DNA of 64,000 nt from Penicillus capitatus (lineage: Eukaryota > Chlorophyta), in contig OZ287694.1 of NCBI GenBank assembly GCA_965649825.1, forward strand, positions 2,356,001-2,420,000. Direction: 5' to 3'. The notes under the pieces were generated by a model, which was not told the DNA's origin, ran no database searches, and saw only the letters and a program-made list of their open reading frames with translations. This document shows, piece by piece, positions 11,501 to 20,000 of the stretch; the first letter of the stretch is position 1; every line of letters begins with the position of its first letter. The translations under genes were made by a program, and so were the position numbers.

Positions 11501-11733
11501 GTCGCTTTATCGTAAAAGTTGTTGTCTACCTTGTCGTTTATACTACGAGCAAGGTTATCGACATACTGATCTATCCAGTCTCCGCCACCGCGGATGTTTT
11601 CCTGGATGCTTGTTAGGGTTTTATTCCGTAACCCTATTATTTCATCCTTCCAGCCAAACCATGAGCCGTGCGTGACGGCGGCAAAGTGTAGAAGAACCCA
11701 CAACAGTATTGGAAGCACTCGCTCCGAAACCAT
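8566..11733 (-). CDS. gag: Signal-peptide/membrane-Gag-protease polyprotein (copy 1)
   Basis: 1055 codons from the ATG at 11733, whose A is the last LTR base. Residues 1-23 are a secretory signal (hydrophobic core LPILLWVLLHFAAV). Residues 24-350 have several Asn-X-Ser/Thr sites, paired Cys and an acidic SEE repeat (about 293-306). Hydrophobic segments lie near 356-376 and 383-399, and a strong one near 546-594 (AAMLLYNVAAWIL, then GICWLLRIV). Three PPPPPAQQS repeats (617-645) lead to a coiled coil, a Gag-like helical region (KRKENLSQFARRMSKLLEL), a CCHC knuckle at about 887-900 (CERCGQKGHSWKDC) and a protease with DTGA near 950. The open frame also extends 32 codons back into the LTR, but that ATG lies only 12 nt after the TATA box and is probably not transcribed. 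Gag, knuckle and protease are certain; the Env-like reading of the N-terminus is inference. Confidence 0.88.
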   Translation of the reverse strand: MVSERVLPILLWVLLHFAAVTHGSWFGWKDEIIGLRNKTLTSIQENIRGGGDWIDQYVDNLARSINDKVDNNFYDKATSTVLYCTTSTCDSLVNGIKNEPSLQKSSCFKYIKPQSKSVNEARIIQREIAVFVKKCPNGIIFYDASEGITYEEANMLIMLLGEGSLIHWGGKPILATGMSFFLLIPGNPHSQTWEPKAVLDASRQKIYDLVCTDTNAEEDRRTIAGSARALRRRFEFAIPVAEHEDVQTNTDLPMDSEPSAEAYKLEYDEYEIPVELAEDLFDEEAPRSDPEQSEESEESEESEESEDQWTEQELPPENVFNLHEMGDALPVEDGQSWYMIPDFRMGIDITWPDYIDAMITSAVVGLTAHGIVNWATNRGVLSVFSPASLLTTATVSIINNFPSRKSSLVGEVRHVAETLDGITQFLNITVNGSSTDNQGPETSQESHAKSSNVDWQHLNDTLNNIRETINKINEHTGNMKTALDDCICESQANGWESSHGNDTFHDRSIKWLTGTRDNAVTWVLGTLWDKFGIKAIRSALATGNGWQLVGAAMLLYNVAAWILNVFRNIRKVVMRIVAITQGICWLLRIVWNLMRGQGAQAQQPTQEQTTQESAQQSPPPPPAQQSPPPPPAQQSPPPPPAQQSPRRANQQNIVTEIHPDPLSETRRDTEQGGLIQSLMEGIQAMQEELMRRAEDLERRLVNRQGRMETSLEASFTSIGQRLEAVEDRTRIQQVSCEQHHPELSPDVQKATRRQQEGQKRQEKDAATPRTPVSHAPTRHNEKGPSMKDVHTLLPKRKENLSQFARRMSKLLELVQDPLKYATATERIFNIANAHIQSRLRGLPWGNAENWPRVQLIIDECLEQEQNSRGHARADGRKNMRQDVGHTCERCGQKGHSWKDCPTVTKTPKAPESRTVAQTNPVQRQESRRMLQYNVPLSMEDIAGKISCLLDTGAQTNVLPAKLARKHNLVLRSSKVRDVISFNNKTTKTSGEISLLCTLGKQSAEIPFVVCEGVQRPILGMQALQAFKLQLNCEEDAVYDDKGNKILIHNVSVSKN
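8569..8575 (-). other. -1 ribosomal frameshift heptamer A_AAA_AAC (copy 1)
   Basis: On the minus strand the first ORF ends ...TCA AAA AAC TGA. The heptamer A AAA AAC is in the correct phase and directly precedes the stop (8566-8568). Slipping one base back continues CTG AGG GAC CAG into the open Pol frame. A short stem (GCCTG pairing with CAGGC around an 8-nt loop) begins about 10 nt downstream and may stimulate the shift. Confidence 0.85.
11715..11732 (-). other. Primer binding site, copy 1
   Basis: Immediately inside the 5' LTR on the minus strand, starting TGGTTTCGGAGCG. TGG at this position pairs with the universal tRNA 3'-CCA. I cannot assign the tRNA. The same bases encode the start of the polyprotein signal peptide. 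Confidence 0.65.
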
Positions 11734-12036
11734 GTCGCGTAGGTTTTTGGATGGAAACAATTTTAAAGGTGGGCGCACGTAGACCTGTGAAACGTAAAGT
11801 CTTACAAACGAAAGACAAGTTCTGTACATCTACAACGCTTTTATAGGGTACTTTATTTTAAGTAACAAAAAGGAATATTCTGCAAAGATCCGGAATCTAC
11901 TTGGAATCTGTGACGTAGAGCCGCGGGTCTATTTGTGGATGGGAAGGTATAGAGAACCTACGACCTGTCACCTGGAGATCGACACAAGTGTAGGTAGATG
12001 AGCGCATTATCGCGAGCGCTACGCCTTAACACGACA
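11733..12036 (-). repeat. 5' LTR, copy 1
   Basis: 304 bp, same sequence as the other three LTRs. Read on the minus strand it carries the promoter and ends ...CTACGCGACA at 11733. Confidence 0.95.
11839..11845 (-). promoter_or_regulatory. LTR TATA box (copy 1; same at 20310-20316)
   Basis: CCCTATAAAAGCG on the minus strand. A TATA box here puts the transcript start about 25-30 nt downstream, which is after the in-LTR ATG at 11829 and before the ATG at 11733, supporting the latter as the translation start. Confidence 0.6.
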
Positions 12037-12801
12037 GCGTCTGTATAGGAGTGACCGTAACCGTACTGGCAAGAACCGCAGAGGATGCCTTCGTATCCCT
12101 CGGCACACTGAGGGTACTCCGGGAACGTCGGCATTGGGCTTCCTCTTCGAACATATTCCTCGACCGCCTCCAGATTCTCGTCGACTCTGGATGGATTCTC
12201 GTAAAACTCGGTCAGAACCCGCTCTCTTCCAGGATAGGAGCATGCGTCGGGGTGGACGCACTTGTGGATGCAGGGTGAGAATGGCGAGGAATGCCAGTAG
12301 CCATCGGACGGCACCAAGGCCGCCCCGCCGGCGCATTTGGCATTGTCTTCGCATCCTCGGCAATCAAGAGACGGATCGAAACCGTACTGCTCACTCGGAC
12401 AGCTTTTGCAGGTTTCATCCTGCTGTCTTTCTCCTGGGCGACATTCCCTCGTCGAGAAAGACAACACCAGACGGACGCCTGGGTTGCTCTCGCTTTCGAT
12501 CGTGACGTTGCTGGAGATGCCGACGCCCCACGCCATGGTGTTGTTGATGACAGCGACGCCTTCGACGGCCGTATACCTGAGATCGCCCACGATGTTGTTG
12601 GAAACTAGTGTGAGGCGGAGACTGGCATCGTCGATGCCTCGAGTGATCGTCTGATAGAAAATGTCCTGCACAATGATCCGCAGCTTTGACGAGTGACATG
12701 GATCGCTGCCTTTTTTGCACGGAAGGGCCAAAGAGTCTCCGCTGGCCACCTGCTTCAACTGAGAGCCATCCAGCCCTTTAACGGACAGATATGCGGCCTT
12801 A
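12037..12801 (-). pseudogene. N-side half of a Pmp-type/multi-TM receptor gene, cut by the element
   Basis: Minus-strand frame paralogous to the gene at 57.4-62.4 kb: an end-of-beta-helix region, then CRPGERQQDETCKSCPSEQY, a Cys-rich domain (GCEDNAKCAGGAALVPSDGYWHSSPFSP) and CAEGYEGILCGSCQYGYG. It breaks after GHSYTDA at 12037, where the element begins. The next residues expected from the paralogue are not here but at 13739. The upstream side runs into an assembly gap. Not functional as assembled. Confidence 0.85.
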
Positions 12802-12901
12802 NNNNNNNNNNNNNNNNNNNNNNNNNNNNNNNNNNNNNNNNNNNNNNNNNNNNNNNNNNNNNNNNNNNNNNNNNNNNNNNNNNNNNNNNNNNNNNNNNNN
12901 N
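12802..12901. other. Assembly gap, 100 N
   Basis: Exactly 100 undetermined bases, a conventional scaffold placeholder. It joins the upstream end of the N-side gene half to the downstream end of the C-side half. Confidence 1.
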
Positions 12902-13739
12902 ACCGAAATCACGACGAGGCATGTGGTGTAGTGCTCTCGGATGTACTGTCCCGTTGTCCTGAATTTTCGTCCCCGTTTGCGGCGGGCGAGTGTCACCCAA
13001 GTGATCGAGAAGATGAAGTAAAGGGCGACGAGGACCATCAGCGGCGTCGTCAGTCGAATCCAGAGGGCCTTGATGGAAGCAGGCACCCCGCCATGTCTGT
13101 GATCGAAGTTGCACTCCACTGGCACGTCCAGCATATCGCTAGGCAGTCCAACGATCCCAGCTACAAACAGAACGGGCGGTGAAGGGACAGTTATTGACAC
13201 GAGGACTGACCTTCTACGGTGAGCATGGTGTTGAGCGCGGGACTCCAGTCGGTCTGCAACCGCAAGGCGGCGCTGGTCACCTGGAGGTAGTTGATCAGGA
13301 CCTGCACCACGACTGAGAGCTCGAAACACGGCGTCTGCAATGCGCTTACTTTCAGAGTTTCTGTCAACTGCACCGTCGCGACGAGCTGGTCAGCCAAGAT
13401 CTCTCGAATCTGGGGGTCCGAGCAGTCCATGCTGCCCACGCTACCTGCCGGCGACATAGGCATTGATGACGGCTCATGGCATCCGAGGCTCACCTGTTGT
13501 CCTTCTGCTGATCGCCGATGCATTCTTCAGCGATCGTCGGATCGGTCGAGCTCTCTCGAGCGTCCGGGCCCTGGGCGCAGTCGCACGGCGCAGCTCGTGT
13601 TTGACCAGACTCACTCTGGCACTCGTGGACATCAGCGTGACGAAACAGTTAGCACCGATGAGAAAAAACCACGAGCATATTCCAATAAGAAAGCAGACCC
13701 AGAGCCTGATGCTACTTTCTGGACATTTCTGGCAGGCGT
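12902..13739 (-). pseudogene. C-side half of the same receptor gene
   Basis: Begins at the element border with ACQKCPESSIRLW, the exact continuation of GHSYTDA at 12037 once one GCGT duplication is removed. Then a TM segment (VCFLIGICSWFFLIGANCFV), a basic linker, the exon ending ETLK, an intron of about 50 nt, VLINYLQVTSAALRLQTDW, another intron of about 50 nt, and a further TM exon (PLMVLVALYFIFSITWVTLA) that runs into the gap. All these parts align in order with the intact gene at 58.9-58.3 kb, so exon structure is conserved between the paralogues. On the minus strand this half lies upstream of the N-side half: the gene is circularly permuted. Confidence 0.85.
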
Positions 13740-14043
13740 TGTCGCGTAGGTTTTTGGATGGAAACAATTTTAAAGGTGGGCGCACGTAGACCTGTGAAAC
13801 GTAAAGTCTTACAAACGAAAGACAAGTTCTGTACATCTACAACGCTTTTATAGGGTACTTTATTTTAAGTAACAAAAAGGAATATTCTGCAAAGATCCGG
13901 AATCTACTTGGAATCTGTGACGTAGAGCCGCGGGTCTATTTGTGGATGGGAAGGTATAGAGAACCTACGACCTGTCACCTGGAGATCGACACAAGTGTAG
14001 GTAGATGAGCGCATTATCGCGAGCGCTACGCCTTAACACGACA
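13740..14043 (-). repeat. 3' LTR, copy 2
   Basis: 304 bp, indistinguishable from the copy 1 LTRs. Confidence 0.95.
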
Positions 14044-14052
14044 TGGGCCCAC

Positions 14053-17049
14053 CTATCTTCTGTCTAATCTCCGAAGGAAGTCACGATGGACATTGTGCAG
14101 CGTCGAACCATTGGGCATACGGATATCCCACCGGTGGTCACTATGTTCTTTCACTACCACACAAGGATAGACCCATTTGGAGTATAGTTTGGAGTCGAGG
14201 CGGTCGGCCAACTTCGAGTTGTACCACGAGACCTCGGCTCCCACTTCAATGGGACGGATCTTAACTTTCTTGTGGTGCCTTGTCTTATTTTGCTGGTGTG
14301 CCTTAATTATTCGTTGATAAGCTAGTCCTCGGTCGGTGTCCAGCTGTGGTGGACTAGTTATCGTGCCGTTCCGTTGTGTGCCAGTTAGAAGGTATTGTGG
14401 ACAGAACAGAGTCGTACTATGAATCGTTCGGTTGATCTCATGCACGCTCGTGCTCACATGTGTCGTCCAATCACCCCCCTTTTCCGCCCATATCCTCCGA
14501 AGTCGATTTACGAGGTTTCGGTTGAACGCCTCGACAGTGCCTGCACTTTTGTGGGAATAGGTTGGGGTGTGTAGCAGATCAATTCCGTGCTGTGCGCAGG
14601 TACTCTCGAAGCTCCTGGCAATGAAGGCGCTTCCGTTGTCGCACAGGATCCTCTGTGGAGCCCCAAAGTTTCGTGCCCATTCGAGTACCAGCTTAATAGC
14701 CTGTGCTGCCGAGCACGTCTTACATGGGCGCCCCATGCCAAACTTAGTGAAAGCGTCGATCCCGGTAGCGATATACCGAAACCCGTGGCTGCCACGGTTC
14801 AGCGGTCCTATGAAGTCTAGACACAGTGTGTGGTTCGGGGATGGACTGTCAATCATACCCAAGTCCACCTCAGATCGTGGGTTGCGAAACATTTGGCACG
14901 TCTCGCAGTTATTGACGTAATCTCGCACGTCATTGAAGTCGTTCGTCCAGCGGGTACCGTCGGACCGCAGGTTCAGGAATGTCTTCTTGACCCCGAAGTG
15001 GCCTGCATGCGCCTTCTTGATGAGCTCGGTCCGTTCTTCCGGAGTATAGGATACGGAGTTCACTTGATATCCCTGTTGCTTCTTCTTGGTGTGAAATTCG
15101 ACAGGTGCGTTGTCTCTCCATCGGCTGAGAAGATCCGCTATCACGTTGTCCTTCCCCTCTACAAAACAGAAGTGGAGACGATCATGGGAAAAGTGGTGCC
15201 GGAGCCAGCAATGCTGTCTCTGGATCCGGAGGTCCTTGAACTTGTGCAGGAATGTCGGCTCCTTGAGCCAATTGACCGTCGCCATGTTGTCGGAGTAAAC
15301 GAATACCTCCGTCTGCTTGATCACAAAGTAACATTCCTTCAAGGCCCGTACTATTCCCATCAGTTCTCCCAGAAAGCTTCCGACCCTCTGTTTCGTCGTG
15401 AAGGAGCCAAAGAGAACAGGTTGCAAGGTCGAGTTAAGCAATACGTATCCGAACTGGTTGAGTGGGTTACCACACCAATCCGTATACAGATGGAATGGCC
15501 CCCTTCTTTCCAACGTCAGTCGGTACGTACTGATGCATAGAGATTGAACTGCGTCCTTGTAGATCTCGTCAGCTTTGGTGTAGTCATTGTGTTCGCGCTT
15601 CAGGAATGGCTTGAGTTGCGTGACGATCGCGTCGTATTTGTAACAGTACTGTGCCAGTTGCTGGCACAGACCCATGGCCTTCTGAACGTCGTGACGTGAT
15701 GTGATTGTCGGCAGCTTCTGGAGTATGGCCTGGGCCCTGTGGTAGGGGTTTAGCGTCCCGGCACTGAGCTCAGTACCCAGAAAGCTCACCGAAGTCTCAA
15801 ACCAGTCACACTTTTGGCAGTTGATCGTCAAGCCATATTCGTCGAAACGTTTCAATAAAAGCTTGGTCTTGTCGAGGAGTTCCTCCTCGGTTTCGCCGCC
15901 GATCAATATGTCATCGAAGTATCGTATCACATCCAACCCCTGCAGGATGTGGGTCATGCGGTTATTGAAAAGCTCCGGACTGACGTTGACGCCTTGTGGC
16001 AGTCTTCGAAAGCCGTACGTCACGCCGTTCCAATGTAGTGCAAAGAAAAGCGAAATATTGTCGTCGATGGGGATGGAGCCGTAGCCGTGAACAATGTCCA
16101 CGATGGTGTATACGGTCCACTTGGGATCCACCTTCTGGATGATGTTCGACACCGGAATGATGGTCCCCCCTTGCGTTCCTTCGAGGTACGTGTTGATGTC
16201 GCGGAAGTCAATGGTGGGCCGGATCTTGCCATTCGGTTTGCGTATAAAGTTCAAAGGTGCTACGACGGCGTGTATTGCCTCGGCAACAGACAACGGTCGT
16301 ATGACACCCTCCTTGTTTAGCGAATCGATCTCTTTTGAGATCTCTTCGTTGGTGAGACCCGAGACGTAGTTCTCCCTCCAGCATGGCTTAGGCTCGCCCA
16401 TCCAACAAAGATCCCTGTTGCGTACCCTGATGTCCCACAGCCTGCTGGTCGTCGGGCGAATGGTGTCCGAAAAGACCAGGGGAAATTCTTGTCTTAGCCG
16501 AGCCACTATCGCATCCTTGTCGATTGGTGTAGTGATGCTCATGATATTGACACGTTTGGTCTTTATTCGCAGCGGGTACTCTGTCCCATCAACATCGACG
16601 ATGGATTCCACGTCACCCTTGGCACAGCACAATCGCATCTTGCTGGTGATATGCTGTGGAACATCGGATTGGTTGAAGATTACCACGCTGATCTGACCAT
16701 TCGTGTGTACCTTGACCTTGCAGAAAATGTTTTTATTGTGGGTGCAGTCAAAGAATGCAGTCCAGGTTGTTGTTTCCGAGAACTTGAAAGGTAAGATGAT
16801 ACGGCGACTCCGAAAGGGTCCTAACACAAAACTTCTCCCTGCCATGAAGACGATCCAGCCGTTTTGCTTGAATGGGAATAGCTCCCGGTCAATGGATTCT
16901 GTGACTTGGAGTGGTGAAGGTGTTAGTCTTTCTTCTTGTCTATTTGGCGGTGTCTCGTCGTTCCAGTTCGATTTCACTAGTACCAGGCGTTTCACGTGCG
17001 GCTTCTGTTGTGCGTCATGCGCCTGCTGAAAAACAGGCTGGTCCCTCAG
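14053..17049 (-). CDS. pol: Pol: reverse transcriptase, RNase H, integrase (copy 2)
   Basis: Same 980-codon frame as copy 1 with the same catalytic motifs (YFDD in RT, a complete DDE integrase core, RNase H acidic residues) and no stops. Expressed by the same frameshift at 17049-17055. Both copies therefore look competent. Confidence 0.93.
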   Translation of the reverse strand: MRDQPVFQQAHDAQQKPHVKRLVLVKSNWNDETPPNRQEERLTPSPLQVTESIDRELFPFKQNGWIVFMAGRSFVLGPFRSRRIILPFKFSETTTWTAFFDCTHNKNIFCKVKVHTNGQISVVIFNQSDVPQHITSKMRLCCAKGDVESIVDVDGTEYPLRIKTKRVNIMSITTPIDKDAIVARLRQEFPLVFSDTIRPTTSRLWDIRVRNRDLCWMGEPKPCWRENYVSGLTNEEISKEIDSLNKEGVIRPLSVAEAIHAVVAPLNFIRKPNGKIRPTIDFRDINTYLEGTQGGTIIPVSNIIQKVDPKWTVYTIVDIVHGYGSIPIDDNISLFFALHWNGVTYGFRRLPQGVNVSPELFNNRMTHILQGLDVIRYFDDILIGGETEEELLDKTKLLLKRFDEYGLTINCQKCDWFETSVSFLGTELSAGTLNPYHRAQAILQKLPTITSRHDVQKAMGLCQQLAQYCYKYDAIVTQLKPFLKREHNDYTKADEIYKDAVQSLCISTYRLTLERRGPFHLYTDWCGNPLNQFGYVLLNSTLQPVLFGSFTTKQRVGSFLGELMGIVRALKECYFVIKQTEVFVYSDNMATVNWLKEPTFLHKFKDLRIQRQHCWLRHHFSHDRLHFCFVEGKDNVIADLLSRWRDNAPVEFHTKKKQQGYQVNSVSYTPEERTELIKKAHAGHFGVKKTFLNLRSDGTRWTNDFNDVRDYVNNCETCQMFRNPRSEVDLGMIDSPSPNHTLCLDFIGPLNRGSHGFRYIATGIDAFTKFGMGRPCKTCSAAQAIKLVLEWARNFGAPQRILCDNGSAFIARSFESTCAQHGIDLLHTPTYSHKSAGTVEAFNRNLVNRLRRIWAEKGGDWTTHVSTSVHEINRTIHSTTLFCPQYLLTGTQRNGTITSPPQLDTDRGLAYQRIIKAHQQNKTRHHKKVKIRPIEVGAEVSWYNSKLADRLDSKLYSKWVYPCVVVKEHSDHRWDIRMPNGSTLHNVHRDFLRRLDRR

Positions 17050-20000
17050 TTTTTTGAAACAGAAACGTTGTGGATGAGTATTTTGTTACCTTTGTCGTCA
17101 TAGACTGCATCCTCCTCGCAGTTGAGCTGCAACTTGAATGCCTGAAGGGCCTGCATTCCCAGAATCGGGCGTTGGACACCTTCACAGACGACAAATGGTA
17201 TCTCGGCGCTCTGTTTCCCGAGGGTGCACAACAAAGAGATCTCGCCACTCGTCTTGGTCGTCTTGTTGTTAAAGCTAATCACGTCCCGAACTTTCGACGA
17301 CCTTAGGACCAAGTTGTGTTTCCTCGCCAGCTTCGCTGGAAGGACATTCGTTTGCGCACCGGTATCCAGCAGGCAAGAGATCTTTCCGGCAATGTCCTCC
17401 ATGCTGAGTGGGACATTGTACTGTAACATCCTTCGAGACTCTTGGCGCTGTACCGGATTCGTCTGTGCCACGGTCCTTGATTCTGGTGCCTTTGGAGTTT
17501 TCGTGACCGTGGGGCAGTCCTTCCAGGAGTGGCCTTTCTGACCGCATCTTTCGCATGTGTGCCCGACGTCTTGACGCATGTTCTTCCGGCCATCCGCCCT
17601 GGCGTGTCCTCGACTGTTCTGTTCCTGTTCCAGACACTCGTCGATGATCAGTTGCACACGCGGCCAATTCTCTGCATTTCCCCACGGCAACCCACGCAGG
17701 CGTGACTGGATGTGTGCATTCGCGATGTTGAAGATCCGCTCAGTCGCTGTAGCGTACTTGAGTGGGTCTTGTACCAACTCAAGTAGCTTCGACATTCTTC
17801 GTGCGAACTGAGACAGATTCTCCTTTCGTTTGGGCAACAGCGTGTGCACGTCCTTCATGGAGGGTCCCTTCTCGTTGTGTCTTGTGGGTGCGTGACTCAC
17901 TGGTGTGCGTGGGGTTGCGGCATCCTTTTCCTGACGCTTTTGTCCCTCTTGCTGTCGTCGCGTGGCCTTTTGAACGTCGGGTGACAATTCAGGGTGATGC
18001 TGCTCACAGCTAACCTGCTGAATTCGTGTCCGATCCTCGACTGCTTCTAATCGCTGTCCGATACTGGTAAAGCTCGCTTCAAGACTTGTCTCCATTCTCC
18101 CTTGTCTATTGACAAGTCTCCTTTCGAGGTCTTCGGCGCGTCTCATGAGCTCCTCTTGCATTGCCTGTATACCTTCCATCAGGGATTGTATTAAGCCTCC
18201 TTGTTCAGTGTCTCGACGGGTCTCTGATAACGGATCTGGGTGGATTTCAGTCACTATATTCTGTTGGTTTGCCCGTCGTGGCGACTGCTGAGCCGGCGGA
18301 GGCGGTGGCGACTGCTGAGCCGGCGGAGGCGGTGGCGACTGCTGAGCCGGCGGAGGCGGTGGCGACTGCTGAGCCGACTCCTGGGTGGTCTGTTCTTGAG
18401 TCGGTTGTTGCGCCTGAGCCCCTTGTCCCCGCATCAGATTCCACACGATTCTGAGTAGCCAGCAAATCCCCTGGGTTATGGCTACGATTCGCATCACAAC
18501 CTTGCGGATGTTCCTGAATACATTCAAAATCCACGCGGCGACGTTGTATAGAAGCATAGCAGCGCCTACCAACTGCCAGCCGTTCCCCGTAGCCAGGGCG
18601 CTACGAATTGCTTTGATTCCAAATTTATCCCATAGTGTGCCTAACACCCATGTAACTGCGTTATCACGGGTACCGGTTAGCCATTTTATAGAGCGGTCGT
18701 GGAATGTATCATTCCCGTGACTGCTCTCCCAACCGTTAGCCTGGCTTTCGCAGATGCAATCGTCTAGAGCCGTCTTCATGTTGCCTGTGTGTTCGTTGAT
18801 CTTGTTTATTGTCTCGCGGATATTATTGAGAGTGTCATTGAGGTGCTGCCAATCGACATTAGAACTCTTAGCATGTGACTCTTGTGACGTTTCAGGTCCT
18901 TGGTTGTCTGTCGACGAACCATTTACCGTGATGTTCAGGAACTGGGTGATGCCGTCCAAGGTCTCTGCGACGTGTCGCACTTCTCCTACGAGAGAGGACT
19001 TCCTAGATGGGAAGTTGTTGATGATCGAGACTGTCGCAGTCGTCAACAAACTCGCTGGGGAGAATACGGACAACACACCTCTGTTTGTCGCCCAGTTGAC
19101 GATCCCATGAGCAGTAAGACCTACGACAGCACTAGTGATCATTGCGTCAATATAGTCTGGCCAAGTGATGTCGATTCCCATTCTGAAGTCGGGGATCATG
19201 TACCAAGATTGCCCATCTTCGACAGGTAGAGCATCTCCCATCTCGTGCAAATTGAAGACATTTTCTGGAGGGAGTTCTTGTTCTGTCCATTGGTCTTCGG
19301 ACTCTTCGGACTCTTCGGACTCTTCGGACTGTTCGGGATCGGATCGCGGAGCCTCCTCGTCGAATAGATCTTCCGCCAATTCTACCGGAATCTCGTATTC
19401 GTCATACTCGAGCTTGTAAGCTTCCGCGCTGGGTTCCGAATCCATCGGCAAGTCCGTATTAGTTTGTACGTCTTCATGTTCTGCGACGGGGATAGCGAAC
19501 TCAAAACGCCTGCGGAGGGCTCTGGCTGAGCCGGCTATGGTGCGTCTGTCTTCTTCGGCATTTGTGTCTGTACACACGAGGTCATATATCTTCTGTCTAG
19601 ATGCGTCCAGCACCGCTTTTGGTTCCCACGTCTGTGAATGAGGATTGCCCGGGATTAGTAGGAAGAAGGACATTCCTGTAGCCAGAATCGGCTTTCCTCC
19701 CCAATGTATCAAGGAACCCTCGCCGAGAAGCATGATCAGCATATTGGCTTCCTCGTACGTAATGCCTTCGCTTGCGTCATAGAAGATGATGCCGTTAGGG
19801 CACTTTTTGACGAAGACCGCGATCTCCCTTTGAATTATTCTAGCCTCATTCACAGATTTGGATTGCGGTTTAATATACTTGAAACAACTGCTCTTTTGCA
19901 GACTAGGCTCATTCTTGATTCCGTTAACCAGTGAGTCGCATGTACTTGTCGTACAGTAGAGAACTGTAGACGTCGCTTTATCGTAAAAGTTGTTGTCTAC

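Larger units (their letters stand above)
5260..12036 (-). mobile_element. Ty3/gypsy-type LTR retrotransposon, copy 1 (6777 bp)
   Basis: Two LTRs of 304 bp, identical as far as I can read, bound an intact internal region on the minus strand: a signal-peptide/membrane-Gag-protease ORF (11733 to 8566), then Pol by -1 frameshift (8569 to 5573) with domain order RT, RNase H, integrase, which defines the Ty3/gypsy order. LTRs begin TG and end CA. Identical LTRs and open frames mean recent insertion. The 4 bp flanking it (CCGC left, GCGT right) do not match each other but match those of copy 2 in crossed fashion. Confidence 0.95.

Noticed and set aside
11734-11829. In-LTR ATG giving a 32-residue extension of the polyprotein
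   Set aside because: It lies only about 12 nt downstream of the TATA box, upstream of the expected transcript start, and the same 32 codons occur in every LTR including the 3' ones.
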